Source of the DNA: Castanea sativa
Lineage: Eukaryota; Streptophyta; Magnoliopsida; Fagales; Fagaceae
NCBI RefSeq assembly: GCF_040712315.1
Contig: NC_134014.1
Location: forward strand, 35,515,634-35,579,633
Length of the DNA stretch: 64,000 nt
Direction of reading: 5' to 3'
Shown here: positions 1 to 14,354 of the stretch, one piece after another
Numbering within the stretch: the first letter of the stretch is position 1
Layout: each line of letters opens with the position of its first letter
Made by a program: the position numbers and the translations under genes
Notes under the pieces: generated by a model
Told to the model about the DNA's origin: nothing
Seen by the model: only the letters and a program-made list of their open reading frames with translations
The model's database searches: none

Positions 1-460
1 CGTCCAGAGCAAAAACTACACCCCACATGAGAATGTCGTCCATAGCAGGATGACCGTCCATGGGAATGAGGGTTGTCCATCCTGGAGGCTCTTGGACGAC
101 CCCTTGACGTAGTAAATGCCCAAGTATGGGTTAAGAGTTGGCGATGAAACCACATGCTATTGTTCCAAGGCATGAGTGAGATCCAGGCTCATTGTTGCAA
201 CTCCTTGTTAAATATTTAACTTCTAACAAGAGTTATATTAGAAGGTATAACCCTTATAACTGTTATGGAAGTTATCCCTGAATCCTCTGACCTCCTGAAA
301 TATAGTAGAAACTACAAGTGTAATAACCACTTATGGGGCGTAGTATATAAATACCAGTTCAAACCAGATAAAGGTAGCCTTTTACAATTCCTAAAAAGTT
401 GGAACTTCTGAACTTGAGAGAGAAACTAACTTTGGCACGGTGAACTAAAACAATTGAACG
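1..460 (+). repeat. Left-edge partial satellite monomer
   Basis: The window opens inside a monomer at offset 19 (CGTCCAGAGC), and the next monomer begins at 461. It carries the 14-bp palindrome at 207-220. The hairpin right arm is altered (TATAACCCTT instead of TATAACTCTT), and the TATA element sits in the variant context GTAGTATATAAATACC. Its tail matches the tail of the monomer that starts at 940, so it belongs to the trimer pattern that follows. Confidence 0.95.
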
Positions 461-3334
461 CTAGCTCGTCCATAAGAGGCGTCCAGAGCAAAAATTACAC
501 CCCACATAAGAATGTCGTCCATAGCAGTATGCCCGTCCATGGGAATGAGGGTTGTCCATCCTGGAGGCTCTTGGACGACCCCTTGACGTAGTAAATGCCC
601 AAGTATGGGTTAAGAGTTGGCGATGAAACCACATGCTATTGTTCCAAGGCATGAGTGAGATCCAGGCTCATTGTTGCAACTCCTTGTTAAATATTTAACT
701 TCTAACAAGAGTTATATAAAAACGTATAACTCTTATAACGGTTATGGAAGTTATCCCCGAATCCTCTGACCTCCTGAAATATAGTAGAAACTACAAGTGT
801 AATAACAACTTTTGGGGCGCACTATATAAACACCAGTTCAAACCAGATAAAGGTAGCCATTTACAATTCCTAAAAAGTTGGAACTTCAGAACTTGAGAGA
901 GAAACTAACTTTGGCACGGTGAACTAAAAAAATTGAACTCTAGCTCGTCCATAAGAGGCGTCCAAAGTAAAAATTACACCCCACATGAGAATGTCGTCCA
1001 TAGCAGGAGGACCGTCCATAGGAATGAGGGTTGTCCATCCTGGAGGCTCTTGGACGACCCCTTGACGTAGTAAATGCCCAAGTACGGGTTAAGAGTAGGC
1101 GATGAAACCACATGCTATTGTTCCAAGGCATGAGTGAGATCCAGGCTCATTGTTGCAACTCCTTGTTAAATATTTAACTTCTAACAAGAGTTATATTAGA
1201 AGGTATAACTCTTATAACTGTTATGGAAGTTATCCCTGAATCCTCTGACCTCCTGAAATATAGTAGAAACTACAAGTGTAATAACCACTTATGGGGCGTA
1301 GTATATAAATACCAGTTCAAACCAGATAAAGGTAGCCTTTTACAATTCCTAAAAAGTTGGAACTCCAGAACTTGAGAGAGAAACTAACTTTGGCATCGGT
1401 GAACTAAAACATTTGAACTCTAGCTCGTCCATAAGAGGCGTCCAGAGCAAAAATTACACCCCACATGAGAATGTCGTCCATAGCAGGATGACCGTCCATT
1501 GGAATGAGGGTTGTCCATCCTGGAGGCTCTTAGACTACCCCCTGACGTATTAAATGCCCAAGTATGGGTTAAGAGTTGGCGATGAAACCACATGCTATTG
1601 TTCCAGGGCCTGAGTGAGATCCAGGCTCATTGTTGCAACTCATTGTTAAATATTTAACTTCCAACAAAAGTTATATAAAAAGGTATAACTCTTATAACGG
1701 TTATGGAAGTTATCCCCGAATCCTCTGATCTCCTGAAATATAGTCGAAACTACAAGTGTAATAACCACTTATGGGGCGAACTGTATAAACACCAGTTCAA
1801 ACCAGATAAAGGTAGCCTTTTACAATTCCTAAAAAGTTGGAACTTCTGAACTTGAGAGAGAAACTAACTTTGGCACGGTGAACTAAAACAATTGAACGCT
1901 AGCTCGTCCATAAGAGGCGTCCAGAGCAAAAATTACACCCCACATAAGAATGTCGTCCATAGCAGTATGCCCGTCCATGGGAATGAGGGTTGTCCATCCT
2001 GGAGGCTCTTGGACGACCCCTTGACGTAGTAAATGCCCAAGTATGGGTTAAGAGTTGGCGATGAAACCACATGCTATTGTTCCAAGGCATGAGTGAGATC
2101 CAGGCTCATTGTTGCAACTCCTTGTTAAATATTTAACTTCTAACAAGAGTTATATAAAAACGTATAACTCTTATAACGGTTATGGAAGTTATCCCCGAAT
2201 CCTCTGACCTCCTGAAATATAGTAGAAACTACAAGTGTAATAACCACTTATGGGGCGTAGTATATAAATACCAGTTCAAACCAGATAAAGGTAGCCATTT
2301 ACAATTCCTAAAAAGTTGGAACTTCAGAACTTGAGAGAGAAACTAACTTTGGCACGGTGAACTAAAAAAATTGAACTCTAGCTCGTCCATAAGAGGCGTC
2401 CAAAGCAAAAATTACACCCCACATGAGAATGTCGTCCATAGCAGGAGGACCGTCCATGGGAATGAGGGTTGTCCATCCTGGAGGCTCTTGGACGACCCCT
2501 TGACGTAGTAAATGCCCAAGTATGGGTTAAGAGTTGGCGATGAAACCACATGCTATTGTTCCAAGGCATGAGTGAGATCCAGGCTCATTGTTGCAACTCC
2601 TTGTTAAATATTTAACTTCTAACAAGAGTTCTATAAAAAGGTATAACTCTTATAACGGTTATGGAATTTATCCCTGAACCCTCTGACCTCCTCAAATATA
2701 GGGGAAGTTACAAATCTAATATCCGCTTTTCGGGCGCACTATATAAATACCAGTTCAAACCAGATAAAGGTAGCCTTTTACAATTCCTAAAAAGTTGGAA
2801 CTCCAGAACTTGAGAGAGAAACTAACTTTGGCACGGTGAACTAAAACAATTGAACTCTAGCTCGTCCATAAGAGGCGTCCAGAGCAAAAATTACACCCAC
2901 ATGACAATGTCGTCCATAGCAGGATGACCGTCCATTGGAATGAGATTTGTCCATCCTGGAGGCTCTTGGACGACCCCTTGACGTAGTAAATGCCCAAGTA
3001 TGGGTTAAGAGTTGGTGATCAAACCACATGCTATTGTTCAAGGGCATGAGTGAGATCCAGGCTCATTGTTGCAACTCCTTTTTAAATATTTAACTTCTAA
3101 CAAGAGTTATATAAAAAGGTATAACTCTTATAACGGTTAAGGAAGTTATCTCTGAACCCTCTGACCTCCTCAAATATAAGGGAAGTTACAAATCTGATAA
3201 CCGTTTATGGGGCGCACTATATAAACACCCATTCAAACCAGATAAGGTAGCCTTTTACAATTCCTAAAAAGTTGGAACTCCAGAACATGAGAGAGAAACT
3301 AACTTTGTCATCGGTGAACTAAAACAATTGAAAT
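461..3334 (+). repeat. Satellite block, six monomers with trimer pattern
   Basis: Monomers start at 461, 940, 1420, 1899, 2378 and 2857. The copies at 461 and 1899 share private changes (AGCAGTATGCCC and CACATAAG), and those at 940 and 2378 share CCAAAG and AGGAGGACCG, giving a 1,438-bp, three-monomer shift. The copy at 2857 has lost one C (ACACCCACATGACAATG). That deletion recurs at 8605, 10041, 21047, 25360, 34945 and 36381 and marks one descent group. The segment 1420-3334 also resembles 19610-21525, at a constant shift of 18,190 bp (38 monomers). Confidence 0.9.
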
Positions 3335-4770
3335 CTAGCTCATCCATAAGAGGCGTCCAGAGCAGAAATTACACCCCACATGAGAATGTCGTCCATAGCA
3401 AGATGACCATCCATGGGAATCAGGGTTGTCCATCCTGGAGGCTCTTGGAGGACCCCTTGACATACTAAATGCCAAAGAATGGGTTAAGAGTTGGTGATGA
3501 AACCACATGCTATTGTTCCAGGGCATGAGTGAGATCCAGGCTCATTGTTGCAACTCCTTGTTAAATATTTAACTTCTGACAAGAGTTATATAAAAAGGTA
3601 TAACTCTTATAACGGTTATGGAAGTTATCTCTGAACCCTCTGACCTCCTCAAATATAAGGGAAGTTACAAATCTAATAACCGCTTATGGGGCGCACTATA
3701 TAAACACCCATTCAAACCAGATAAGGTAGCCTTTTACAATTCCTAAAAAGTTGGAACTCCAGAACTTGAGAGAGAAACTAACTTTGGCATCGGTGAACTA
3801 AAACAATTGAAATCTAGCTCATCCATAAGAGGCGTCCAGAGCAGAAATTACACCCCACATGAGAATGTCGTCCATAGCAGGACGACCGTCCATGGGAATG
3901 AGTTGTCCATCCTGGAGGCTCTTAGACAACCCCCTGACGTATTAAATGCCCAAGTATAGGTTAAGAGTTGGCGATGGAACCACATGCTATTGTTCTAGGG
4001 CATGAGTGAGATCCAGGCTCATTGTTGCAACTCATTGTTAAATATTTAACTTCCAACAAAAGTTATATAAAAAGGTTAACTCATATAACGGTTATGGAAG
4101 TTATCCATGAATCCACTGACCTCCTGAAATATAGTAGAAACTACAAGTGTAATAACCACATATGGGGCGAACTATATAAACACCCGTTCAAACCAAATAA
4201 AGGTAGGTTTTTACAATTCCTAAAAAGTTGGAACTCCAGAACTTGAGAAAGAAACTAACTTTGGCATCAGTCAACTAAAACAATTGAACTCCAGCTCGTC
4301 CATAAGGGGCGTCCAGAGCAGAAATTACACCCTATATAAGAATGTCGTCCATAGCAGGACGACCGTCCATAGGAATGAGGGTTGTCCATTCTGGAGGCTC
4401 TTGGACGACCCCTTGACGTAGTAAATGCCCAAGTATGGGTTAAAAGTTGGCGATGAAACCACATGCTATTGTTCAAAGGCATGAGTGAGATCCAGGCTCA
4501 TTGTTGCAACTCCTTGTCAAATATTTAACTTCTAACAAGAGTTATATAAAAAGGTATAACTCTTATAACGGTTATGGAAGTTATCTCTGAACCCTCTGAC
4601 CTCCTCAAATATAGGGGAAGTTACAAATCTAATAACCGCTTATGGGGTGCACTATATAAACACCAGTTCAAACCAGATAAAGGTAGCCTTTTACAATTCC
4701 TAAAAAGTTGGAACTCCAGAACATGAGAGAGAAACTAACTTTGGCATCGGTGAACTAAAACAATTGAAAT
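3335..4770 (+). repeat. Three-monomer tandem duplication, unit 1
   Basis: Monomers start at 3335, 3814 and 4291. The unit is 1,436 bp and matches the next 1,436 bp monomer for monomer. Shared private marks are GCCAAAG in the first monomer, a 2-bp deletion giving GGGAATGAGTTGTCC in the second, and AAGGTTAACTCATATAACGG before CCAGCTCGTCC in the third. The third monomer reads TACACCCTA where most copies read TACACCCCA. Its type (starts 4291, 5727, 11957, 13395, 16264) has TTAACTCAT in place of the usual right hairpin arm, so the hairpin is lost. Confidence 0.93.
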
Positions 4771-6206
4771 CTAGCTCATCCATAAGAGGCGTCCAGAGCA
4801 GAAATTACACCCCACATGAGAATGTCGTCCATAGCAAGATGACCAACCATGGGAATCAGGGTTGTCCATCCTGGAGGCTCTAGGAGGACCCCTTGACGTA
4901 CTAAATGCCAAAGTATGGGTTAAGAGTTGGTGATGAAACCACATGCTATTGTTCCAGGGCATGAGTGAGATCCAGGCTCATTGTTGCAACTCCTTGTTAA
5001 ATATTTAACTTCTGACAAGAGTTATATAAAAAGGTATAACTCTTATAACGGTTATGGAAGTTATCTCTGAACCCTCTGACCTCCTCAAATATAAGGGAAG
5101 TTACAAATCTAATAACCGCTTATGGGGCGCACTATATAAACGCCCATTCAAACCAGATAAGGTAGCCTTTTACAATTCCTAAAAAGTTGGAACTCCAGAA
5201 CTTGAGAGAGAAACTAACTTTGGCATCGGTGAACTAAAACAATTGAAATCTAGCTCATCCATAAGAGGCGTCCAGAGCAGAAATTACACCCCACATGAGA
5301 ATGTCGTCCATAGCAGGACGACCGTCCATGGGAATGAGTTGTCCATCCTGGAGGCTCTTAGACAACCCCCTGACGTATTAAATGCCCAAGTATAGGTTAA
5401 GAGTTGGCGATGAAACCACATGCTATTGTTCTAGGGCATGAGTGAGATCCAGGCTCATTGTTGCAACTCATTGTTAAATATTTAACTTCCAACAAAAGTT
5501 ATATAAAAAGGTTAACTCATATAACGGTTATGGAAGTTATCCATGAATCCTCTGACCTCCTGAAATATAGTAGAAACTACAAGTGTAATAACCACTTATG
5601 GGGCGCACTATATAAACACCCGTTCAAACCAAATAAAGGTAGGTTTTTACAATTCCTAAAAAGTTGGAACTCCAGAACTTGAGAAAGAAACTAACTTTGG
5701 CATCAGTCAACTAAAACAATTGAACTCCAGCTCGTCCATAAGGGGCGTCCAGAGCAGAAATTACACCCTACATAAGAATGTCGTCCATAGCAGGACGACC
5801 GTCCATAGGAATGAGGGTTGTCCATCCTGGAGGCTCTTGGACGACCCCTTGACGTAGTAAATGCCCAAGTATGGGTTAAAAGTTGGCGATGAAACCACAT
5901 GCTATTGTTCAAAGGCATGAGTGAGATCCAGGCTCATTGTTGCAACTCCTTGTTAAATATTTAACTTCTAACAAGAGTTATATAAAAAGGTATAACTCTT
6001 ATAACGGTTATGGAAGTTATCTCTGAACCCTCTGACCTCCTCAAATATAGGGGAAGTTACAAATCTAATAACCGCTTATGGGGTGCACTATATAAACACC
6101 AGTTCAAACCAGATAAAGGTAGCCTTTTACAATTCCTAAAAAGTTGGAACTCCAGAACTTGAGAGAGAAACTAACTTTGGCATCGGTGAACTAAAACAAT
6201 TGAACT
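4771..6206 (+). repeat. Three-monomer tandem duplication, unit 2
   Basis: Monomers start at 4771, 5250 and 5727. The spacing equals that of unit 1, including a 477-bp monomer in the middle. Only scattered substitutions separate the two units, for example CATCCATGG at 3409 against CAACCATGG at 4845. The equal spacing and shared indels indicate one duplication of a three-monomer segment by unequal exchange, not independent mutation. Confidence 0.93.
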
Positions 6207-9200
6207 CTAGCTCGTCCATAAGAGGCGTCCAGAGCGAAAATTGCACCCCACATGAGAATGTCATCCATAGCAGGATGACCGTCCATGGGAATGAGGGTTG
6301 TCCATCCTGGAGGCTCTTGGAGGACCCCTTGACGTACTAAATGCCCAAGTATGGGTTAAGAGTTGGTGATGAAACCACATGCTATTGTTCCTGGGCATGA
6401 GTGAGATCCAGGCTCATTGTTGCAACTCCTTGTTAAATATTTAACTTCAAACAAGACTTATAGAAAAAGGTATAACTTTTATAACGGTTATGGAAGTTAT
6501 CCCTGAATCCTCTAACCTCCTCAAATATAGTAGAAACTACAAGTGTAATAACCACTTATGGGGCGCACTATATAAACACCCATTCAAACCAGATAAGGTA
6601 GCCTTTTACAATTCCTAAAAAGTTGGAACTCCAGAACTTGAGAGAGAAACTAACTTTGGCAGCGGTGAACTAAAACAATTGAAATCCAGCTCATCCATAC
6701 GAGGCGTCCAGAGCACAAATTACACCCCACATAAGAATGTCGTCCATAGCAGGACGACCGTCCATGGGAATGAGGGTTGTCCATCCTGGAGGCTCTTAGA
6801 CGACCCCCTGAGGTATTAAATGCCCAAGTACGGGTTAAGAATTGGCGATGAAACCACATGCTATTGTTCCAGGGCATGAGTGAGATCCAGGCTCATTGTT
6901 GCAACTCATTGTTAAATATTTAACTTCCAACAAAAGTTATATAAAAAGGTATAACTCTTATAACGGTTATGGAAGTTATCCCTGAATCCTCTAACCTCCT
7001 CAAATATAGTAGAAACTACAAGTGTAATAACCACTTATGGGGCGCACTATATAAACACCCATTCAAACCAAATAAAGGTAGGTTTTTACAATTCCTAAAA
7101 AGTTGGAACTCCAGAACTTGAGAAAGAAACTAACTTTGGCATCAGTGAACTAAAACAATTGAACTCTAGCTCGTCCATAAGAGGCGTCCAGAGCAGAAAT
7201 TACACCCCACGTAAGAATGTCGTCCATAGCAGGACGACCGTCCATGGGAATGAGGGTTGTCCATCCTGGAGGCTCTTGGACGACCCCTTGACGTAGTAAA
7301 TGCCCTAGTATGGGTTAAGAGTTGGCGATGAAACCACATGCTATTGTTCCAGGGCATGAGTGAGATCCAGGTTCATTGTTGCAACTCAGTGTTAAATATT
7401 TAACTTCTAACAAGAGTTATATAAAAAGGTATAACTCTTATAACGGTTATGGAAGTTATCTCTGAACCCTCTAACCTACTCAAATATAGGGGAAGTTACA
7501 AATCTAATAACTGCTTATGGGGCGCACTATATAAACACCAGTTCAAACCAGATAAAGGTAGCCTTTTACAATTCCTAAAAAGTTGGAACTCCAAAACTTG
7601 AGAGAGAAACTAACTTTGGCATCGGTGAACTAAAACAATTGAACTCTAGCTCGTCCATAAGAGGCGTCCAGAGCAAAAATTACACCCCACATGAGAATGT
7701 CATCCATAGCAGGATGACCGTCCAAGGGAATGAGGGTTGTCCATCCTGGAGGCTCTTGGATGACCCCTTGACGTAGTAAATGCCCAAGTATGGGTTAAGG
7801 GTTGGTGATGAAACCACATGCTATTGTTCCTGGGCATGAGTGAGATCCAGGCTCATTGTTGCAACTCCTTGTTAAATATTTAACTTCGAACAAGAGTTAT
7901 AGAAAAAGGTATAACTCTTATAACGGTTATGGAAATTATCTCTGAACCCTCTGACCTCCTCAAATATAAGGGAAGTTACAAATCTAATAACCGTTTATGG
8001 GGCGCACTATATAAACACCAGTTCAAACCAGATAAAGGTAGCCTTTTACAATTCCTAAAAAGTTGGAACTCCAAAACTTGAGAGAGAAACTAACTTTGGC
8101 ATCGGTGAACTAAAACAATTGAACTCTAGCTCGTCCATAAGAGGCGTCCAGAGCAAAAACTACACCCAACATGAGAATGTCGTCCATAGCAGGATGACCG
8201 TCCATGGGAATGAGGGTTGTCCATCCTGGAGGCTCTTGGACGACCCCTTGACGTAGTAAATGCCCAAGTATGGGTTAAGAGTTGGCGATGAAACCACATG
8301 CTATTGTTCCAAGGCATGAGTGAGATCCAGGCTCATTGTTGCAACTCCTTGTTAAATATTTAACTTCTAACAAGAGTTCTATAAAAAGGTATAACTCTTA
8401 TAACGGTTATGGAATTTATCCCTGAACCCTCTGACCTCCTCAAATATAGGGGAAGTTACAAATCTAATATCCGCTTTTCGGGCGCACTATATAAATACCA
8501 GTTCAAACCAGCCAAAGGTAGCCTTTTACAATTCCTAAAAAGTTGGAACTCCAGAACTTGAGAGAGAAACTAACTTTGGCACGGTGAACTAAAACAATTG
8601 AACTCTAGCTCGTCCATAAGAGGCGTCCAGAGCAAAAATTACACCCACATGACAATGTCGTCCATAGCAGGATGACCGTCCATTGGAATGAGATTTGTCC
8701 ATCCTGGAGGCTCTTGGACGACCCCTTGACGTAGTAAATGCCCAAGTATGGGTTAAGAGTTGGTGATCAAACCACATGCTATTGTTCAAGGGCATGAGTG
8801 AGATCCAGGCTCATTGTTGCAACTCCTTGTTAAATATTTAACTTCTAACAAGAGTTATATAAAAAGGTATAACTCTTATAACGGTTAAGGAAGTTATCTC
8901 TGAACCCTCTGACCTCCTCAAATATAAGGGAAGTTACAAATCTGATAACCGTTTATGGGGCGCACTATATAAACACCCATTCAAACCAGATAAGGTAGCC
9001 TTTTACAATTCCTAAAAAGTTGGAACTCCAGAACATAAGAGAGAAACTAACTTTGGCATCGGTGAACTAAAACAATTGAAATCTAGCTCATCCATAAGAG
9101 GCGTCCAGAGCAGAAATTACACCCCACATGAGAATGTCGTCCATAGCAAGATGACCATCCATGGGAATCAGGGTTGTCCATCCTGGAGGCTCTTGGACGA

Positions 9201-10997
9201 CCCCTTAACGTAGTAAATGCCCAAGTATGGGTTAAGAGTTGGTGATGAAACCACATGCAATTGTTCCAGGGCATGAGTGAGATCCAGGCTCATTGTTGCA
9301 ACTCCTTGTTAAATATTTAACTTCTAACAAGAGTTATATAAAAAGGTATAACTCTTATAACGGTTATGGAAGTTATCTCTGAACCCTCTGACCTCCTCAA
9401 ATATAAGGGATGTTACAAATCTAATAACCGTTTATGGGGCGCACTATATAAACACTAGTTCAAAACAGATAATGGTAGCCTTTTACAATTCCTAAAAAGT
9501 TGGAACTCCAGAACTTGAGAGAGAAACTAACTTTGGCACGGTGAACTAAAACAATTGAACTCTAGCTCGTCCATAAGAGGCGTCCAGAGCAAAAATTACG
9601 CCCCACATGAGAATGTCGTCCATAGCAGGATGACCGTCCATGGGAATGAGGGTTGTCCATCCTGGAGGCTCTTGGACGACCCCTTGACGTAGTAAATGCC
9701 CAAGTATGGGTTAAGAGTTGGCAATGAAACCACATGCTATTGTTCCAAGGCATGAGTGAGATCCAGGCTCATTGTTGCATCTCCTTGTTAAATATTTAAC
9801 TTCTAACAAGAGTTATAGAAAAAGGTATAACTCTTATAACGGTTATGGAAATTATCTCTGAACCCTCTGACCTCCTCAAATATAAGGGAAGTTACAAATC
9901 TAATAACCGTTTATGGGGCGCACTATATAAACACCAGTTCAAAACAGATAATGGTAGCCTTTTACAATTCCTAAAAAGTTGGAACTCCAGAACTTGAGAG
10001 AGAAACTAACTTTGGCACGGTGAACTAAAACAATTGAACTCTAGCTCGTCCATAAGAGGCGCCCAGAGCAAAAATTACACCCACATGACAATGTCGTCCA
10101 TAGCAGGATTACCGTCCATTGGAATGAGATTTGTCCATCCTGGAGGCTCTTGGACGACCCCTTGACGTAGTAAATGCCCAAGTATGGGTTAAGAGTTGGT
10201 GATGAAACCACATGCTATTGTTCCAGGGCATGAGTGAGATCCAGGCTCATTGTTGCAACTCCTTGTTAAATATTTAACTTCTAACAAGAGTTATATAAAA
10301 AGATATAACTCTTATAACGGTTATGGAAGTTATCTCTGAACCCTCTGACCTCCTCAAATATAAGGGAAGTTACAAATCTAATAACCGTTTATGGGGCGCA
10401 CTATATAAACACCAGTTCAAACCAGATAAAGGTAGCCTTTTACAATTCCTAAAGAGTTGGTACTCCAGAACTTGAGAGAGAAACTAACTTTGGCACGGTG
10501 AACTAAAACAATTGAACTCTAGCTCGTCCATAAGAGGCGTCCAGAGCAAAAATTACACCCCACATGAGAATGTCATCCATAGCAGGAGGACCGTCCATGG
10601 GAATGAGGGTTGTCCATCCTAGAGGGTCTTGGACGACCCCTTGACGTAGTAAATGCCCAAGTATGGGTTAAGAGTTGGTGATCAAACCACATGCTATTGT
10701 TCAAGGGCATAAGTGAGATCCAGGCTCATTGTTGCAACTCCTTGTTAAATATTTAACTTCTAACAAGTGTTATATAAAAAGGTATAACTCTTATAACGGT
10801 TATGGAAGTTATCTCTGAACCCTCTGACCTCCTCAAATATAAGGGAAGTTACAAATCTAATAACCGCTTATGGGGCGCACTATATAAACACCCATTCAAA
10901 CCAGATAAGGTAGCCTTTTACAATTCCTAAAAAGTTGGAACTCCAGAACTTGAGCGAGAAACTAACTTTGGCATCGGTGAACTAAAACAATTGAAAT
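6207..10997 (+). repeat. Satellite block, ten monomers, including first copy of a six-monomer series
   Basis: Monomers start at 6207, 6686, 7166, 7646, 8126, 8605, 9083, 9562, 10041 and 10519. With the copy at 5727, the run 5727-8604 forms a six-type series. The series recurs, shortened or with one type doubled, at 13395-15793 and 16264-19609. Type marks include CCATACGAGG and CCCTGAGGTATT at 6686, CACGTAAG at 7166 and GTCCAAGGG with TTGGATGACC at 7646. The run 9562-10997 reappears at 35902-37330 at a shift of 26,340 bp, sharing AAAGATATAACTC and GTTGGTACTCC. Confidence 0.88.
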
Positions 10998-11477
10998 CTA
11001 GCTCATCCATAAGAGGCGTCCAGAGCAGAAATTACACCCCACATGAGAATGTCGTCCATAGCAGGATGACCGTCCATGGGAATAAGGGTTGTCCATCCTG
11101 GAGGCTCTTGGACGACCCCTTGACGTACTAAATGCCCACGTATGGGTTAAGAGTTGGTGATGAAACCACATGCTATTGTTCCTGGGCAAGAGTGAGATCC
11201 AGGCTCATTGTTGCAACTCCTTGTTAAATATTTAACTTCAAACAAGACTTATAGAAAAAGGTATAACTCTTATAACGGTTATGGAAATTATCTTTGAACC
11301 CTCTGACCTCCTCAAACATGAAGGTAAGTTACAAATCTAATAACCGTTTATGGGGCGCACTATATAAACACCCATTCAAACCAGATAAGGTAGCCTTTTA
11401 CAATTCCTAAAAAGTTGGAACTCCAGAACTTGAGATAGAAACTAACTTTGGCATCGGTGAACTAAAACAATTGAAAT
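10998..11477 (+). repeat. Single satellite monomer between blocks
   Basis: This copy of 480 bp carries AAGACTTATAGAAAAAGG in place of the usual hairpin left arm and loop, and ends in a tail with CTCAAACATGAAGG. The same tail follows the monomer at 12436, so this copy is partly homologous to the last member of the trimer unit that follows. Confidence 0.85.
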
Positions 11478-12915
11478 CTAGCTCATCCATAAGAGGCGTC
11501 CAGAGCAGAAATTACACCCCACATGAGAATGTCGTCCATAGCAGGACGACCGTCCATGGGAATGAGGGTTGTCCATCCTGGAGGCTCTTAGACAACCCCC
11601 TGACGTATTAAATGCCCAAGTATAGGTTAAGAGTTGGCGATGAAACCACATGCTATTGTTCCAGGGCATGAGTGAGATCCAGGCTCATTGTTGCAACTCA
11701 TTGTTAAATATTTAACTTCCAACAAAAGTTATATAAAAAGGTTAACTCATATAACGGTTATGGAAGTTATCCATGAATCCTCTGACCTCCTCAAATATAG
11801 TAGAAACTACAAGTGTAATAACCACTTATGGGGCGCACTATATAAACACCCGTTCAAACCAAATAAAGGTAGGTTTTTACAATTCCTAAAAAGTTGGAAC
11901 TCCAGAACTTGAGAAAGAAACTAACTTTGGCATCAGTCAACTAAAACAATTGAACTCCAGCTCGTCCATAAGGGGCGTCCAGAGCAGAAATTACACCCTA
12001 CATAAGAATGTCGTCCATAGCAGGACGACCGTCCATAGGAATGAGGGTTGTCCATCCTGGAGGCTCTTGGACGACCCCTTGACGTAGTAAATGCCCAAGT
12101 ATGGGTTAAAAGTTGGCGATGAAACCACATGCTATTGTTCAAAGGCATGAGTGAGATCCAGGCTCATTGTTGCAACTCCTTGTTAAATATTTAACTTCTA
12201 ACAAGAGTTATATAAAAAGGTATAACTCTTATAACGGTTATGGAAGTTATCTCTGAACCCTCTGACCTCCTCAAATATAAGGGAAGTTACAAATCTAATA
12301 ACCGTATATGGGGCGCACTATATAAACACCCATTCAAACCAGATAAGGTAGCCTTTTACAATTCCTAAAAAGTTGGAACTCCAGAACTTGAGAGAGAAAC
12401 TAACTTTGGCATCGGTGAACTAAAACAATTGAACTCTAGCTCGTCCATAAGAGGCGTCCAGAGCAAAAATTACACCCCACATGAGAATGTCATCCATAGC
12501 AGGATGACCGTCCATGGGAATGAGGGTTGTCCATCCTGGAGGCTCTTGGAGGACCCCTTGACGTACTAAATGCCCACGTATGGGTTAAGAGTTGGTGATG
12601 AAACCACATGCTATTGTTCCTGGGCAAGAGTGAGATCCAGGCTCATTGTTGCAACTCCTTGTTAAATATTTAACTTCAAACAAGACTTATAGAAAAAGGT
12701 ATAACTCTTATAACGGTTATGGAAATTATCTTTGAACCCTCTGACCTCCTCAAACATGAAGGTAAGTTACAAATCTAATAACCGTTTATGGGGCGCACTA
12801 TATAAACACCCATTCAAACCAGATAAGGTAGCCTTTTACAATTCCTAAAAAGTTGGAACTCCAGAACTTGAGATAGAAACTAACTTTGGCATCGGTGAAC
12901 TAAAACAATTGAAAT
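11478..12915 (+). repeat. Three-monomer tandem duplication (second locus), unit 1
   Basis: Monomers start at 11478, 11957 and 12436. The unit is 1,438 bp and is followed directly by a second copy. The middle monomer is the hairpin-less type also found at 4291 and 5727. Shared marks with the second copy include CTTAGACAACC in the first monomer and TTGGAGGACC in the third. Confidence 0.92.
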
Positions 12916-14354
12916 CTAGCTCATCCATAAGAGGCGTCCAAAGCAGAAATTACACCCCACATGAGAATGTCGTCCATAGCAGGACGACCGTCCATGGGAA
13001 TGAGGGTTGTCCATCCTGGAGGCTCTTAGACAACCCCCTGACGTATTAAATGCCCAAGTATAGGTTAAGAGTTGGCGATGAAACCACATGCTATTGTTCC
13101 AGGGCATGAGTGAGATCCAGGCTCATTGTTGCAACTCATTGTTAAATATTTAACTTCCAACAAAAGTTATATAAAAAGGTTAACTCATATAACGGTTATG
13201 GAAGTTATCCATGAATCCTCTGACCTCCTCAAATATAGTAGAAACTACAAGTGTAATAACCACTTATGGGGCGCACTATATAAACACCCGTTCAAACCAA
13301 ATAAAGGTAGGTTTTTACAATTCCTAAAAAGTTGGAACTCCAGAACTTGAGAAAGAAACTAACTTTGGAGTCAGTCAACTAAAACAATTGAACTCCAGCT
13401 CGTCGATAAGGGGCGTCCAGAGCAGAAATTACACCCTACATAAGAATGTCGTCCATAGCAGGACGACCGTCCATAGGAATGAGGGTTGTCCATCCTGGAG
13501 GCTCTTGGACGACCCCTTGACGTAGTAAATGCCCAAGTATGGGTTAAAAGTTGGCGATGAAACCACATGCTATTGTTCAAAGACATGAGTGAGATCCAGG
13601 CTCATTTTTGCAACTCCTTGTTAAATATTTAACTTCTAACAAGAGTTATATAAAAAGGTATAACTCTTATAACGGTTATGGAAGTTATCTCTGAACCCTC
13701 TGACCTCCTCAAATATAGGGGAAGTTACAAATCTAATAACCGCTTATGGGGTGCACTATATAAACACCAGTTCAAACCAGATAGAGGTAGCCTTTTACAA
13801 TTCCTAAAAAGTTGGAACTCCAGAACTTGAGAGAGAAACTAACTTTGGCATCGGTGAACTAAAACAATTGAACTCTAGCTCGTCCATAAGAGGCATCCAG
13901 AGCAAAAATTACACCCCACATGAGAATGTCATCCATAGCAGGATGACCGTCCATGGGAATGAGGGTTGTCCATCCTGGAGGCTCTTGGAGGACCCCTTGA
14001 CGTACTAAATGCCCAAGTATGGGTTAAGAGTTGGTGATGAAACCACATGCTATTGTTCCTGGGCAAGAGTGAGATCCAGGCTCATTGTTGCAACTCCTTG
14101 TTAAATATTTAACTTCAAACAAGACTTATAGAAAAAGGTATAACTCTTATAACGGTTATGGAAATTATCTTTGAACCCTCTGACCTCCTCAAACATGAAA
14201 GGAAGTTACAAATCTAATAACCGTTTATGGGGCGCACTATATAAACACCCATTCAAACCAGATAAGGTAGCCTTTTACAATTCCTAAAAAGTTGGAACTC
14301 CAGAACTTAAGAGAGAAACTAACTTTGGCAGCGGTGAACTAAAACAATTGAAAT
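12916..14354 (+). repeat. Three-monomer tandem duplication (second locus), unit 2
   Basis: Monomers start at 12916, 13395 and 13875. The unit is 1,439 bp and pairs monomer for monomer with 11478-12915. Private changes here include TTGGAGTCAG at 13367 and CGTCGATAAGG at 13401. The run 13395-15793 is also the second copy of the six-type series first seen at 5727. Confidence 0.92.
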
